A stretch of 64,000 nt of DNA, taken from the NCBI RefSeq assembly GCF_001263205.1, contig NZ_CP012333.1, forward strand, positions 7,400,001-7,464,000, in the 5' to 3' direction. The stretch's first letter is position 1. Each line of letters opens with the position of its first letter. The position numbers and the translations under genes were made by a program. The stretch is from Labilithrix luteola (lineage in GTDB: Bacteria > Myxococcota_A > Polyangia > Polyangiales > Polyangiaceae). Positions 17,034-25,156 of the stretch are shown piece by piece. The notes under the pieces are model-generated. The model was not told the origin of the DNA and made no database searches. It saw only the letters and a program-made list of their open reading frames with translations.

Positions 17034-17465
17034 ATGCAGTTCTACGTCTACAGCCGCTACGGCTTCGAGGCGACGCGGCCTCACGAGGTTCCGCACGTCG
17101 TCATTTCGATTACCTCCAGCCTCGACGACCAGGCACGCATTCGCGCGAACGAGCAGTGTCGTGGCGTCCTTCGGCTCGCGTTTGCCGATGCCGAGGTTGC
17201 CTCGGAGATCATCCCGGAAGACGCGCTCTTCACGCCCGAGCACGCGCGCCGGATCTGGGACTTCGTGGTCGCTCACCGCGATGAGATCGAGCGCATCATC
17301 GTGCACTGCGATGCCGGCATGTCTCGCTCACCGGCCGTGGCCGCCGCGCTCGCTCGCGCGCTGAACGGCGACGACGCGGAGTTCTTCGGTGGCAGGTACG
17401 TGCCGAACCCGCGGGTCTATCGTCTCGTTCTCGAATGTGCGACGGCCCAGGCGTCTCGTCCGTAA
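17034..17465 (+). CDS. Predicted protein tyrosine / dual-specificity phosphatase
   Basis: 143 residues with the cysteine phosphatase loop HCDAGMSRSP, a C-x5-R signature with Cys92 and Arg98. The short length and the MSRSPAVAAALA helix fit the predicted tyrosine phosphatase group (COG5350-like) rather than low-molecular-weight PTPs, which carry the motif at the N-terminus. ATG 17034 is preferred to a GTG four codons upstream. Divergent from bioA by 147 bases. Confidence 0.8.
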   Translation: MQFYVYSRYGFEATRPHEVPHVVISITSSLDDQARIRANEQCRGVLRLAFADAEVASEIIPEDALFTPEHARRIWDFVVAHRDEIERIIVHCDAGMSRSPAVAAALARALNGDDAEFFGGRYVPNPRVYRLVLECATAQASRP

Positions 17466-17587
17466 ACGGTCGGCGGCCCGAATCCGCGGGCGCATCGGGG
17501 AATCGCTGCTATGGTTTCTCTGGCTCGCGTCGCATTCGCGGGGTGAGCACGCGGCGGCACACAATCACGAAAGCGCCCCGCTCGGTA

Positions 17588-18088
17588 ATGAAAGACGAGA
17601 AAGACGAGCTCCGATCGCTCCTGATCGCGCTCGACGGTATTCGACAGTCTCCCAAGTACCACCCGGAAGGCGACGCGCTCTTCCACTCGCTGCAAGTGTT
17701 CGAGCTTGCGCAGCGCGCCACCGACGACCCAGTGCTCTGGGCCGCGGCGCTCTTCCACGACGTGGGTAAGGCGGTTGACGGGCCGCTTCACGACGAGGTC
17801 GGCGCCGATCTCTTGGAAGGGCTTCTGCCCGCGCGAGCCGTGTGGCTCGTGCGCCATCACCTCGACCTGTTGAAAGATCCACGCGCGGCGCGACGTCGCT
17901 ACCTCGGAACGCCAGCGCTTCGCGATCTCGAGCAGCTCCGCCGGTGGGACCTCGGCGGCCGCGATCCCAACGCTCGCGTGATGTCGGTCGACGATGCGTT
18001 CGACGTTCTTTTCTCGGCGGAGCCTTCGCTTCTCGAGCCAGGCGACGACGACAGCGAACACGGGAGCTTCGACCCCGAACGGCCATGA
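17588..18088 (+). CDS. HD-domain phosphohydrolase, CCA-enzyme HD-like
   Basis: 166 residues. Metal ligands expected of the HD fold are His33 (ALFHSLQVF), His57-Asp58 (LFHDVGK) and probably His90. The block YHPEGDALFHSLQVFELA closely resembles the 'HPE.D...H.l.v...A' signature of the HD domain of tRNA CCA-adding enzymes. The stop overlaps the start of a nucleotidyltransferase gene by 4 bases (ATGA), so the two halves of a CCA-type enzyme architecture appear here as separate, coupled proteins. The actual substrate is unknown. Confidence 0.82.
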   Translation: MKDEKDELRSLLIALDGIRQSPKYHPEGDALFHSLQVFELAQRATDDPVLWAAALFHDVGKAVDGPLHDEVGADLLEGLLPARAVWLVRHHLDLLKDPRAARRRYLGTPALRDLEQLRRWDLGGRDPNARVMSVDDAFDVLFSAEPSLLEPGDDDSEHGSFDPERP

Positions 18089-19002
18089 GCTGGGAGCGCT
18101 ACGGAGGCCTGCGCGCAGCAGTCGCCCAGCTGGCCGCTCAGATCATGTACGGCGAGGAGGTGAAGCAGTACTTCACGGCCAAGAGGCTCGCCGCGAAGCG
18201 TCTGCTCGGACAGACGAACGCGAAGGCCATGCGTTATCGACCGCAGGACCTCCCGTCGAACGGCGAGATCAAACAAGCGCTCCTCGAGCTCGTCACCGAG
18301 ATCGAGGGAGATGGCCGGACGCAGCGCCTCTTCGCGATGCGTATCGTTGCGCTCGAGGCCATGGAGGCGCTCGCGAAGTTCACGCCTCGGCTCATCGGCT
18401 CGGTCGCCACCGGCCATGTCCGAAGCGGAAGCGACGTCGACATCCACGTTTTTGCTTGGAATGCCTCCGACGTCGAGGCCCACGTCAGGCAGCTCGGTTG
18501 GGTTCACGAGACTCAGCGAGTGAACATTCTGAAGCACGGCAAGGTGATGGAGTTCACCCACGTGCTCGTGCCCGACGTCTTTCCCATCGAGCTCACGGTC
18601 TATCCGCCGAACGAATTGCGGAATCGCCCGCGGAGCAGCACGGACGGAAAGCCGATTGTCCGTATTCGCGACAGCGCGCTACGGAAGATCTGCGAAAAGG
18701 AGCATCCGGAGCTCTGGCAGCGCTACCTCGCGGACGGCTCGACGCCTTCGCTCGAAGCGATTCTGGCGGCGGAGGAATCGGAGGACCGCGACGCGTCGCT
18801 CGTCGACGAGCTCATCGACGAGCCTTTGGAGGACTCAGCGCTCGAAGCGCTGGAGCTCGACGCCCCGTACGACGCGGTGCTCGAGGAGCCAAAGGAGTCC
18901 GAAGAGCCCGAGGACGAAGAACGAGAGCCTCGGCTTCGGCGTCCTGAGGCGCGGCGCCGATACCGCGGCGTCTCGAAGCGCGACCTCGCTCCTTACGATT
19001 GA
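18085..19002 (+). CDS. Pol-beta-superfamily nucleotidyltransferase, coupled to HD protein
   Basis: 305 residues. GS (105-106) followed by SDVD with Asp117 and Asp119, and a third carboxylate at Glu169 (FPIELTVY), forms the GS-x10-DxD...E catalytic pattern of nucleotidyltransferases. The C-terminal third (about 235-285) is highly acidic and probably disordered, ending in a basic RRPEARRRYRG tail. ATGA overlap with the HD gene. It may modify RNA ends or small molecules; no specific substrate is claimed. The stop abuts the convergent methyltransferase stop. Confidence 0.82.
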   Translation: MSWERYGGLRAAVAQLAAQIMYGEEVKQYFTAKRLAAKRLLGQTNAKAMRYRPQDLPSNGEIKQALLELVTEIEGDGRTQRLFAMRIVALEAMEALAKFTPRLIGSVATGHVRSGSDVDIHVFAWNASDVEAHVRQLGWVHETQRVNILKHGKVMEFTHVLVPDVFPIELTVYPPNELRNRPRSSTDGKPIVRIRDSALRKICEKEHPELWQRYLADGSTPSLEAILAAEESEDRDASLVDELIDEPLEDSALEALELDAPYDAVLEEPKESEEPEDEEREPRLRRPEARRRYRGVSKRDLAPYD

Positions 19003-19641
19003 TCAGCCTGCCCGAGAGTCGTAAATCGTGAGTGAGACACTCGACGCTTTGCGCGCCGAGAGCCAGGGGACGTTGCGAAGCTCGAGATCGACCGCACACA
19101 CGACGATCGACCTCCGGCGCGCGACGTGTTCGAGGCGCGCGACCACACGCGAGAGCAGGTGGCCGTTGAACGGCGCGTAGAGAAAGAAGACGGTGCCGTC
19201 GAGGTCGACCTCGGCGGCATTGGCCTCGACGAATTCGATTCGGTCGAGGTCGAGTGCCTCACATCGGGCCCGTGCCCTTCGAACGAGCGGCTCCTGTATC
19301 TCGACGCCGCAGGCGGAGGCGCCGGTGAGGAGATGCGCGAGGATCAGAACCCGGCCCAGGCCCGACCCGAGATCCACGAGCCGATCCTTGGGACGGATGG
19401 GAACGTCGCGCACCATCGCGAGGACTTCGTCGACCGCGCAGGGCAGGTAAGGCACCGCCCCTCGGGGAAGCCCGGCAACGTCGGGCGGCGGCGCGTCGAT
19501 GCCGAGGAGCTCGTCGGTCCACGCGTCGCGCTCGAGGGCGGGCACATCGTGAAGAAGGTCGATCAGCCGCTCGCCCCGCAGGGTGCCGGATTCGACCTCG
19601 GCGCGTGCCTTCCGGGCTCGTTCGCGGAGCGCGTCGTCCAC
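19003..19641 (-). CDS. SAM-dependent methyltransferase, DOT1-like core
   Basis: 212 residues. The SAM motif I is RLVDLGSGLGRVLILAHLL followed by motif II ACGVEIQ, a pattern shared with DOT1/KMT4-type methyltransferases and their small bacterial relatives. The later FFLYAPFNG takes the place of an NPPY-like motif. N-terminal 60 residues are helical and charged. The target is unknown; a protein or rRNA substrate is possible. Divergent from the SnoaL-like gene. Confidence 0.75.
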   Translation of the reverse strand: MDDALRERARKARAEVESGTLRGERLIDLLHDVPALERDAWTDELLGIDAPPPDVAGLPRGAVPYLPCAVDEVLAMVRDVPIRPKDRLVDLGSGLGRVLILAHLLTGASACGVEIQEPLVRRARARCEALDLDRIEFVEANAAEVDLDGTVFFLYAPFNGHLLSRVVARLEHVARRRSIVVCAVDLELRNVPWLSARKASSVSLTIYDSRAG

Positions 19642-19775
19642 CGCGCGCGAGGCTAGCAGACGGCGAAGACGACGCGAACATGACCTCGCAGGTAATCGCG
19701 CCGATCTTCGCCGTGGCTTACGAAGAGGGCATGACGCTTCGAACGAACGAAGCGGGCCAAACGAGGAGCATGTCC

Positions 19776-20135
19776 ATGAGCACGAAGCAGAACGTCATGC
19801 AGCGCTACATCGATGCCTGGAACGAGACCGACGCTGGCCGCCGCCGCGCGATTCTCGCCGAGGTCTACACCGAGGATTGCACGTACACCGACCCCCTTGC
19901 TGCGGTCTCCGGACGGGATGGCATCGACCAGCTCATCGCCGGCGTCCAGAAGCAGTTTCCCGGTCTCGTCTTCTCGCTCGCCGGAAAGGTCGACACTCAC
20001 CACGATCAGGCGCGCTTCACGTGGCACGCGGGCGCGCTGGGGCACGAGCCCGCCGTCATCGGGTTCGACGTGGCTGTTCTCGAGGGAGATCGAATCCGAA
20101 GCGTCTACGGCTTCCTCGACAAGGTTCCTGGGTGA
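19776..20135 (+). CDS. SnoaL-like / NTF2-fold protein
   Basis: 119 residues: MSTKQNVMQRYIDAWNETDAGRR, then YTEDCTYTDPLAAVSGRDGIDQLI, the usual SnoaL-like nuclear transport factor 2 pattern. A GAGGAG ribosome site at 19763-19768 is 7 bases from ATG 19776 but only 1 base from ATG 19770, which decides the start. Such proteins are small cone-shaped dimers with enzymatic or binding roles; the ligand is unknown. Confidence 0.85.
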   Translation: MSTKQNVMQRYIDAWNETDAGRRRAILAEVYTEDCTYTDPLAAVSGRDGIDQLIAGVQKQFPGLVFSLAGKVDTHHDQARFTWHAGALGHEPAVIGFDVAVLEGDRIRSVYGFLDKVPG

Positions 20136-20277
20136 CGTCGGCGCGAGTCCGCCGTGCCGAGGAAGGCCGTCTTTCACGGCACGGTCGGGCTCTCGTTGGA
20201 GACGAAAATCCGGGAAGGATTCGAGGCCGAATTCGTATCCTTCTCCGAGGGCTCCGCCGTGAACGGAGCGGTAAACC

Positions 20278-20481
20278 ATGCTTCGTTCGATCACGGCATC
20301 GTTGCTCGCCTTCGCGTTCACCGTCTTCGGGAGTGGTTCGCAGGGATGCTCGTCCACGACCTGCGAAACGGGATGCCAAGGTCGCTACGACGAATGCATG
20401 GATCGCGCACCTCCAGGCGCAGCACGCAGTGATTGCCAGGCGCAATACGCGCGCTGCGTCGAGGCCTGCAACCGGAACTAG
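20278..20481 (+). CDS. Small secreted cysteine-rich protein
   Basis: 67 residues. A signal-like N-terminus (MLRSITASLLAFAFTVFGSG) precedes a mature part with seven cysteines in about 43 residues, arranged CSSTTCETGCQ...DECMD...DCQAQYARCVEACN. Spacing suggests a small helical, disulfide-bonded domain. GSQGC could be a weak lipobox. An upstream GGAG lies about 12 bases from the ATG. No family recognised; similar short cysteine-rich exported proteins are frequent in myxobacteria. Confidence 0.6.
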   Translation: MLRSITASLLAFAFTVFGSGSQGCSSTTCETGCQGRYDECMDRAPPGAARSDCQAQYARCVEACNRN

Positions 20482-20575
20482 ACTGGCGCGTGTTTGACTT
20501 GCGCTACCGATGACGCCGTCCGCGTTCGTCCAATAGAGGTGCAGAGCGTCCGTGGCCAATTGACCGTTGGACATG

Positions 20576-20610
20576 AAAACGCGGCGACCGCTTCGATGGC
20601 GACCGCCGCG
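20576..20610 (-). terminator. Rho-independent terminator of the MmpS-like lipoprotein gene
   Basis: Read on the minus strand, a 12-bp stem (CGCGGCGGTCGC with GCGGTCGCCGCG, two G-U pairs) with a 7-base loop is followed by TTTTC. It lies 24 bases past the lipoprotein stop. A second small perfect hairpin, GTCTCACG/CGTGAGAC at 20615-20631, sits between the stop and this stem. Confidence 0.75.
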
Positions 20611-20634
20611 CGAGGTCTCACGCCGTGAGACGAC

Positions 20635-21063
20635 TCACTGGAAGACGTAGACGGCGCTGCCGGTGGCGACCGACGTGCCGGAGAACGTCTTCTTCTCTAC
20701 TTCCTTGCCGTCGACGAGGACGCTCGCCTCGAGCGTGCCGCCTACCGTGCTGGTCGGCGAGACGGACGCGTAGTCGGCCTGGTTGACGGTGCGGGTGAAC
20801 GTCTTCGAGAAGGGAAGGGCCTGCTTGTCGAGGTTGTCCATGCCGCCCGTCGCGTTCGTGAAGATCACGTCCGCCTCCTTGAGCGCCGGCGACGTGACGC
20901 GATACTCGATCGTCACTTGACGCGGGTACGACGCACCGCCGCCGCCGCCGCCCGGGCTCGACGTGTCATCGCTGCTGCTGCACGCCGTCAGAAGGGCGAG
21001 CGAAGCGATGAACGCGGGCGCCTTCGCGCGCCAAGACTTGAGGCTGACCAGATTCGACAACAT
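20635..21063 (-). CDS. MmpS-like secreted lipoprotein
   Basis: 142 residues. Signal peptide with lipobox LLTAC (Cys28), followed by a Ser/Asp/Gly linker and a beta-rich domain: TIEYRVTSPALKEADVIFTNATGG, LPFSKTF and LEASVLVDGKEVEKKTFSG. This order of strands resembles the C-terminal domain of mycobacterial MmpS proteins ('vtYevtG...tYtd..G....lPWsk.f....v...i.vDGk'). The family relation is my reading and should be tested. There is no MmpL-like transporter beside it. A strong terminator follows the gene. Confidence 0.65.
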   Translation of the reverse strand: MLSNLVSLKSWRAKAPAFIASLALLTACSSSDDTSSPGGGGGGASYPRQVTIEYRVTSPALKEADVIFTNATGGMDNLDKQALPFSKTFTRTVNQADYASVSPTSTVGGTLEASVLVDGKEVEKKTFSGTSVATGSAVYVFQ

Positions 21064-21222
21064 CGATTGCTCCATTGTCCAAAGGGCGGTAGCGCGCAGG
21101 CATCGCGTCGCGCGCGCTCACGCGCGTCGTAAGTGACGCCAACAGTGGCACAAGCCCTTGCGCGATTCATCACTCATTCATCGTGCCGATACGCTCGCGC
21201 TTGATCTGTGGCACATCGAGCG

Positions 21223-22662
21223 TCACAGCGGAGCACAACGTCGTTCGTCGCTGGTCGATTCCGCCATCAGAGCCGTCGACGGATAGAGACGTGACGTCAC
21301 CAGCGTTGCATGGAAAAGCATGGCGTCGAGCCGCGTGTAGACGCCGTGGCCGAGCCCGGAAGAGAGCATGTTTGCCAGGCGTTCTCCGCCATAGTCGACG
21401 ATCACGAGCTCACCGTGCGTCGGCCGCATGGGGCTTCCGCGGAGCGAGCGAAGGAGCTCGCCGGGCGCGAACCCGGTGCCGAGCGCGGGATCGAGCGCCG
21501 CGTTGATGCGCCGATCCGAGGGCGCCAGGGCGGGGAAGTCCGAGGCGGCGCTTCCGATGCGACGTACCCAGTCGTCTCCGGCCACGTGGAGCGAGCGAAT
21601 CTTCGCCGACTCGGCCCACGCGTAGCGAACCGGTGAGCCGAACGTGACGAAGTCGAGCGACGTCCGCTCGAGCGCCTCGAGGTCCACGTCGAGCGCGTTG
21701 ACGTCGAGCGACCGCGCACGGGCCACGTCGAGGATCGCCTCCGCGGCGAGCGATCGGGAGAGCAGTTGCGTCACGAGCGCGAAGACCTGACCGGCGTGGC
21801 TATGGCCGAGGACGAGAATGCGCCCGCCCGGCTCTCCCAGCTCGGCATGTGTGGCCAGTACGCGCACGAGGGCCAGCGCGCCGTCGAGACGTCCGAGGTG
21901 GTGATTCTCGGATGACCACACGAACGAGGTGCATGGAATGCGGGCGCCGATGGCTTTCTCGAAGAGCCGAACGTACGGAACGCCGAAGTTGCCGAAATCA
22001 CCGAAGACGCGATCGGCGTACTCGCGCGTGCGTCGCCGGAGGGCCTTCACGAACGGACGTCGACTCGGCAACGCGCGCTCGATGGCGGTGAACGCCGAGA
22101 GCGGATCGGTGCCCACGAACGTGCCGTGCGCGAACACCACGGCGACGACGCGCTCCTCGTGCAGCCTTTCGCCGAGCGAGGCCATCGCTGCTCGCCACGG
22201 CTCGGCGTGCTCGTGGAACTCGGTCGACTTGGTGCCGCGCGGCGCGAACTCCTCGTAGCGAACGATCGATTCCCGGTCCGTCGAGGCGGGCGGCGGCTCC
22301 ATGATCGCGGGCGTCGGCGCGGGCGTGCTCTCGACGACGTCGTCGCTCGGCACATCGATGGGGTGAATCGGAGGCGGAAGCTCGGTGGCGAGCGGTCGAG
22401 CCTCGGCGCGGGGAGCGCGCCTTCGGAGACGCGCGAGCCTGTAGACGGTTCGCACCGCGATGCGCGGACCAGAACGTCGAATCTGGCTCGCCAGCGCCGC
22501 GACGAAGGCGCGTTGGCGCGCCGTCGGGAGCCCTCTTCGGGCAAGCTCGAAACCTGCCGCGAAGGCAGCGAAGAGCGAGAGGATCGTGAGGAGCGCCGCG
22601 ATCGCCATGACGATGCGCCGTCGCGCGGGCACCCACGATAGCACCTGCGCCGTAGCTGGCAA
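21223..22662 (-). CDS. Membrane-anchored alpha/beta hydrolase-like protein
   Basis: 479 residues. One N-terminal membrane segment (about 20-40), a basic and Pro-rich linker to about residue 135, then a hydrolase-like domain with VVAVVFAHGTFVG and the nucleophile elbow GHSHAG. A later DFVTFGSPVRY segment is lipase-like: 'tfGsP' is common in class-3 lipases. The exact substrate is unknown. ATG 22608 would also keep the membrane segment. Divergent from the hotdog-fold gene by 64 bases. Confidence 0.7.
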   Translation of the reverse strand: MPATAQVLSWVPARRRIVMAIAALLTILSLFAAFAAGFELARRGLPTARQRAFVAALASQIRRSGPRIAVRTVYRLARLRRRAPRAEARPLATELPPPIHPIDVPSDDVVESTPAPTPAIMEPPPASTDRESIVRYEEFAPRGTKSTEFHEHAEPWRAAMASLGERLHEERVVAVVFAHGTFVGTDPLSAFTAIERALPSRRPFVKALRRRTREYADRVFGDFGNFGVPYVRLFEKAIGARIPCTSFVWSSENHHLGRLDGALALVRVLATHAELGEPGGRILVLGHSHAGQVFALVTQLLSRSLAAEAILDVARARSLDVNALDVDLEALERTSLDFVTFGSPVRYAWAESAKIRSLHVAGDDWVRRIGSAASDFPALAPSDRRINAALDPALGTGFAPGELLRSLRGSPMRPTHGELVIVDYGGERLANMLSSGLGHGVYTRLDAMLFHATLVTSRLYPSTALMAESTSDERRCAPL

Positions 22663-22726
22663 TGCGTTGCGTCATTTGTCCCACTTGGCCGACGATTCAC
22701 GGCGCCGGGTATGCTGCGCGCACCGC

Positions 22727-23206
22727 ATGCCGCTCGATCCCGACTTCGTTGCCGATTGCCCCTACGGCCCCGGTGGGCTTCTCATCGACGAGATCCTCCG
22801 CATCGATGCCGACGAAGGGCTCGTCGTCGCACGCATGCCGACGACCGAAGAGCTCCCCCTCACGCGCGAGCAGCGCGTCCACCCGATCAGGCACCCGCGC
22901 CACGTCTCCGGCGGCCTCATGGTGCACATGACCGGGATGCTCGGCTTCGTCCACGCGTATTACATCCTCGGCCTGCGGCACTCCGAAGGCTGGATCGGCT
23001 ACGGCGCACGCATCACCTCGGCTCGCTTCCACGCGCTCGCACCGCCCGGCGAGCCGCTCGTCCTCGAGTGCAAGTCCACCCAGCTGCGTCGCGGCTCGAA
23101 GACCATCCTCGGCCGCTACACGTTCCGCTTCACCCAGGCCGAGAAGCTCGTCTACGAAGGCGACCAAACGGCGATGTGGAGCCGCGTCCCCGACGCATCC
23201 GAATAA
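22727..23206 (+). CDS. Hotdog-fold protein, FabZ/MaoC-like
   Basis: 159 residues. The PYGPGGLLIDEILRID start and the central HPRHVSGGLMVHMTGMLGFVHAYY helix resemble the FabZ/3-hydroxyacyl-ACP dehydratase pattern, in which a His and an acidic residue act in catalysis; the usual 'HFP..P..PG' is replaced here by HPIRHPRHVSGG. The later RFHALAPPGEPLVLECK and RGSKTILGRYTFR strands complete the fold. It may bind an acyl-CoA or acyl-ACP; enzymatic activity is not certain. Confidence 0.7.
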   Translation: MPLDPDFVADCPYGPGGLLIDEILRIDADEGLVVARMPTTEELPLTREQRVHPIRHPRHVSGGLMVHMTGMLGFVHAYYILGLRHSEGWIGYGARITSARFHALAPPGEPLVLECKSTQLRRGSKTILGRYTFRFTQAEKLVYEGDQTAMWSRVPDASE

Positions 23207-23227
23207 TCGTCGCTCGCGCGGCCGATT

Positions 23228-24075
23228 TCACGTTCCGCCGGAGGAATGAAGGCCCTCGGACGATGCGAGACGTTCCTTCTTCGCGCGTCGGAGATACGAG
23301 AGGGCGTACGCGAAGTGAACATGCGATAGCCCGTGGCCGACGGGCTGCGCGTTGACCGCTCGCGGAATGCCGACGGCAGCGAGAGAGGCCGCGAAGCCAC
23401 GTGAGTGATCGCGGCTCGTCTCGTCGTCGGCGCAGACGCCCACGAAGACGGGGGAGAAGCGGACGACCGGGGTGGCGCGCGCGCCCATGCCCACGCCTCC
23501 GGCGAAGGCCGCGTAGCCGTCGACGTCGGCTCGGCCGCGCATGGCGAGTGAGCTCACGAAGTACGCGCCGCTCGAGAAACCCATGACGAAGACCTCGTCG
23601 AACGGACGTCCCGTGCGCTGCTCCAGCGTGTGCTCGGCGTCCATCCAGCCGTCGATGAGCTGCTGTTCGACCTTCTCTTGTTCTTTGATCGAGCCTGGCC
23701 AGACGTAGCCCACGTCGGTCAGAGGAGAACGCGGGAAGATCACTTCGACGTTGTGTCCCTTGGCGAGGCGCATGAGGCCGCGCTGGTGGTTCCACTGCCA
23801 CGTCGTGTTCTTCGCGATGGCCCCGTGCAGGAAGATGACGAGCGTGCGGTGAGCGCTCGTCGAACCTCCGTCGAGGTAGCAGATGTCGTCCCCAGCGCCT
23901 CGACCTCGGGTGCGCACCACGCGGGCTGCACGGTCGTTTTCGGCGTCTTCTCTTTGTCTTTCGCTTCACTCGCCGAGGACCACGAGAGCAGCGCGGCCGT
24001 GAGCGGCGCAACGAACATGACGAACCTGACGAGCCAACCGGCGAATCTCGCCACTCCCCCGCGACCATGAGACAT
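23228..24075 (-). pseudogene. Secreted esterase/polyhydroxybutyrate-depolymerase-like hydrolase, split by one frameshift
   Basis: Two frames join into one gene. The first (start 24075) gives a signal peptide FVAPLTAALLSWSSASEAKDKEK and WCAPEVEALG; the second, from about 23890 to 23228, gives DDICYLDGGST, LVIFLHGAI, the nucleophile in VMGFSSGAY, and a late HGLSHVHF histidine. Adding one C to the CCCC run at 23890-23893 reads CAPEVEALGDDICYLDGG without a break. The product would be an exported alpha/beta hydrolase of about 280 residues. A base-calling deletion seems more likely than decay, because nothing else in the gene is damaged. Confidence 0.72.
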
Positions 24076-24272
24076 CGTGGGCGCAGACATGGCGCGGCAC
24101 CTTACACGACGCGTGCCGACGCAAAAGCTTGCAAATATGTCTCTCCTGGTACTTCGATTTGGCCCAAATGGATCAGACTCGCGTCCTCGTGCGATGACGC
24201 GAGTCCTCGATTCCGATCTTCACGGAGACCTGCAGTCAGGCTGCAGTCAATACTTACGCCGCTAGAGATCGC

Positions 24273-25025
24273 CTAGGGAATCGTTTCGGGCGTGGGGATC
24301 GTGAGCCCTGCGCGGATCTCGCCGACGATCGCCGCAGAGAGTGCAGCGTCGGCGCGTTCGCATGCTTTCGATACTTCGCCGCTCATCGCGCCTTTGCACT
24401 CCTTGCCGCGCGCTTGATAGGCAGCGAGGATTTTCGGGCGTTCGAGAAGCGCCTTCTTCGTCTGCTCCGAATAGAAGCGGAAAGGGAGCGACGCGTGACG
24501 CGGTGAGCGCGGAGCCTTGGTGGAGAGCTCCCCTTCGTCGAGCGTGTAGCAGTTGCCGTCCCATCGCATGACGAGGAAGCTCGCTCCGCCGGAGCCAACG
24601 ACGATCCCGTTCGTGGCAGGGGCTCGACGCTTCAGGACGAGCATCTCTTCATCGGTGTAGAGGCGCGCGCGTGCACTTGCTCCGCCATCGGCGTTCCAGC
24701 CATCGGTGTCGCCACGCATGTACATGCGCGCGAACGGCGCGTCCTTCGACATGAGCAAGAGGCCCACGTCGGGGAAGGAACCCGCGCACAGGCGCTTCAC
24801 GAACGCAGGCTCCGGCACGCAGAGGCCGCCATCGGTCGCGCAGCTCATCGGAATGGACTTCGCGGCAGGCCCCGCCGCCGCGGCGGGTTCAGGCGCCGAG
24901 GTAGCCTCCGACGTGGCGCTGGCCGCGGGCGTCGTCGGTTGGGCGGGAGTGGGCGGTGGCGACGACGCGCAAGCGGTCATCGAGGAGAAGAGAGCGAACG
25001 TCGAGAGGAAGGTAGTGGGGCGCAC
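24273..25025 (-). CDS. Predicted lipoprotein, function unknown
   Basis: 250 residues from a GTG at 25025. Short signal peptide with lipobox MTAC (Cys19), then a Pro/Ala/Thr linker to about residue 55. The globular part has SCATDGGLCVPEPAFVKRLC, YMRGDTDGWNADGG, a FLVMRWDGNCYTLDEGEL segment, and a helical end with KRLC/KECK cysteines. I recognise the pattern only as a hypothetical lipoprotein type of Polyangia. Downstream of its stop there is no terminator-like stem. A longer upstream extension of the frame is unlikely to be coding. Confidence 0.65.
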   Translation of the reverse strand: MRPTTFLSTFALFSSMTACASSPPPTPAQPTTPAASATSEATSAPEPAAAAGPAAKSIPMSCATDGGLCVPEPAFVKRLCAGSFPDVGLLLMSKDAPFARMYMRGDTDGWNADGGASARARLYTDEEMLVLKRRAPATNGIVVGSGGASFLVMRWDGNCYTLDEGELSTKAPRSPRHASLPFRFYSEQTKKALLERPKILAAYQARGKECKGAMSGEVSKACERADAALSAAIVGEIRAGLTIPTPETIP

Positions 25026-25156
25026 GGGGACGCCACGATATCGTCCCCATCGAATCGGTGACGAGCGTGCGCGCGAGAGTGACGTGTCGATTTCAGTCGC
25101 GTCGGGGAAATTCTCTGCTTTCCTTGCTCCGCGCGATTCGCGAGAGGCACGTGACC

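Noticed and set aside
24220..24250. CTGCAGTCA repeated twice in tandem
   Set aside because: Only two short copies with no palindrome or neighbouring regulator; likely chance.
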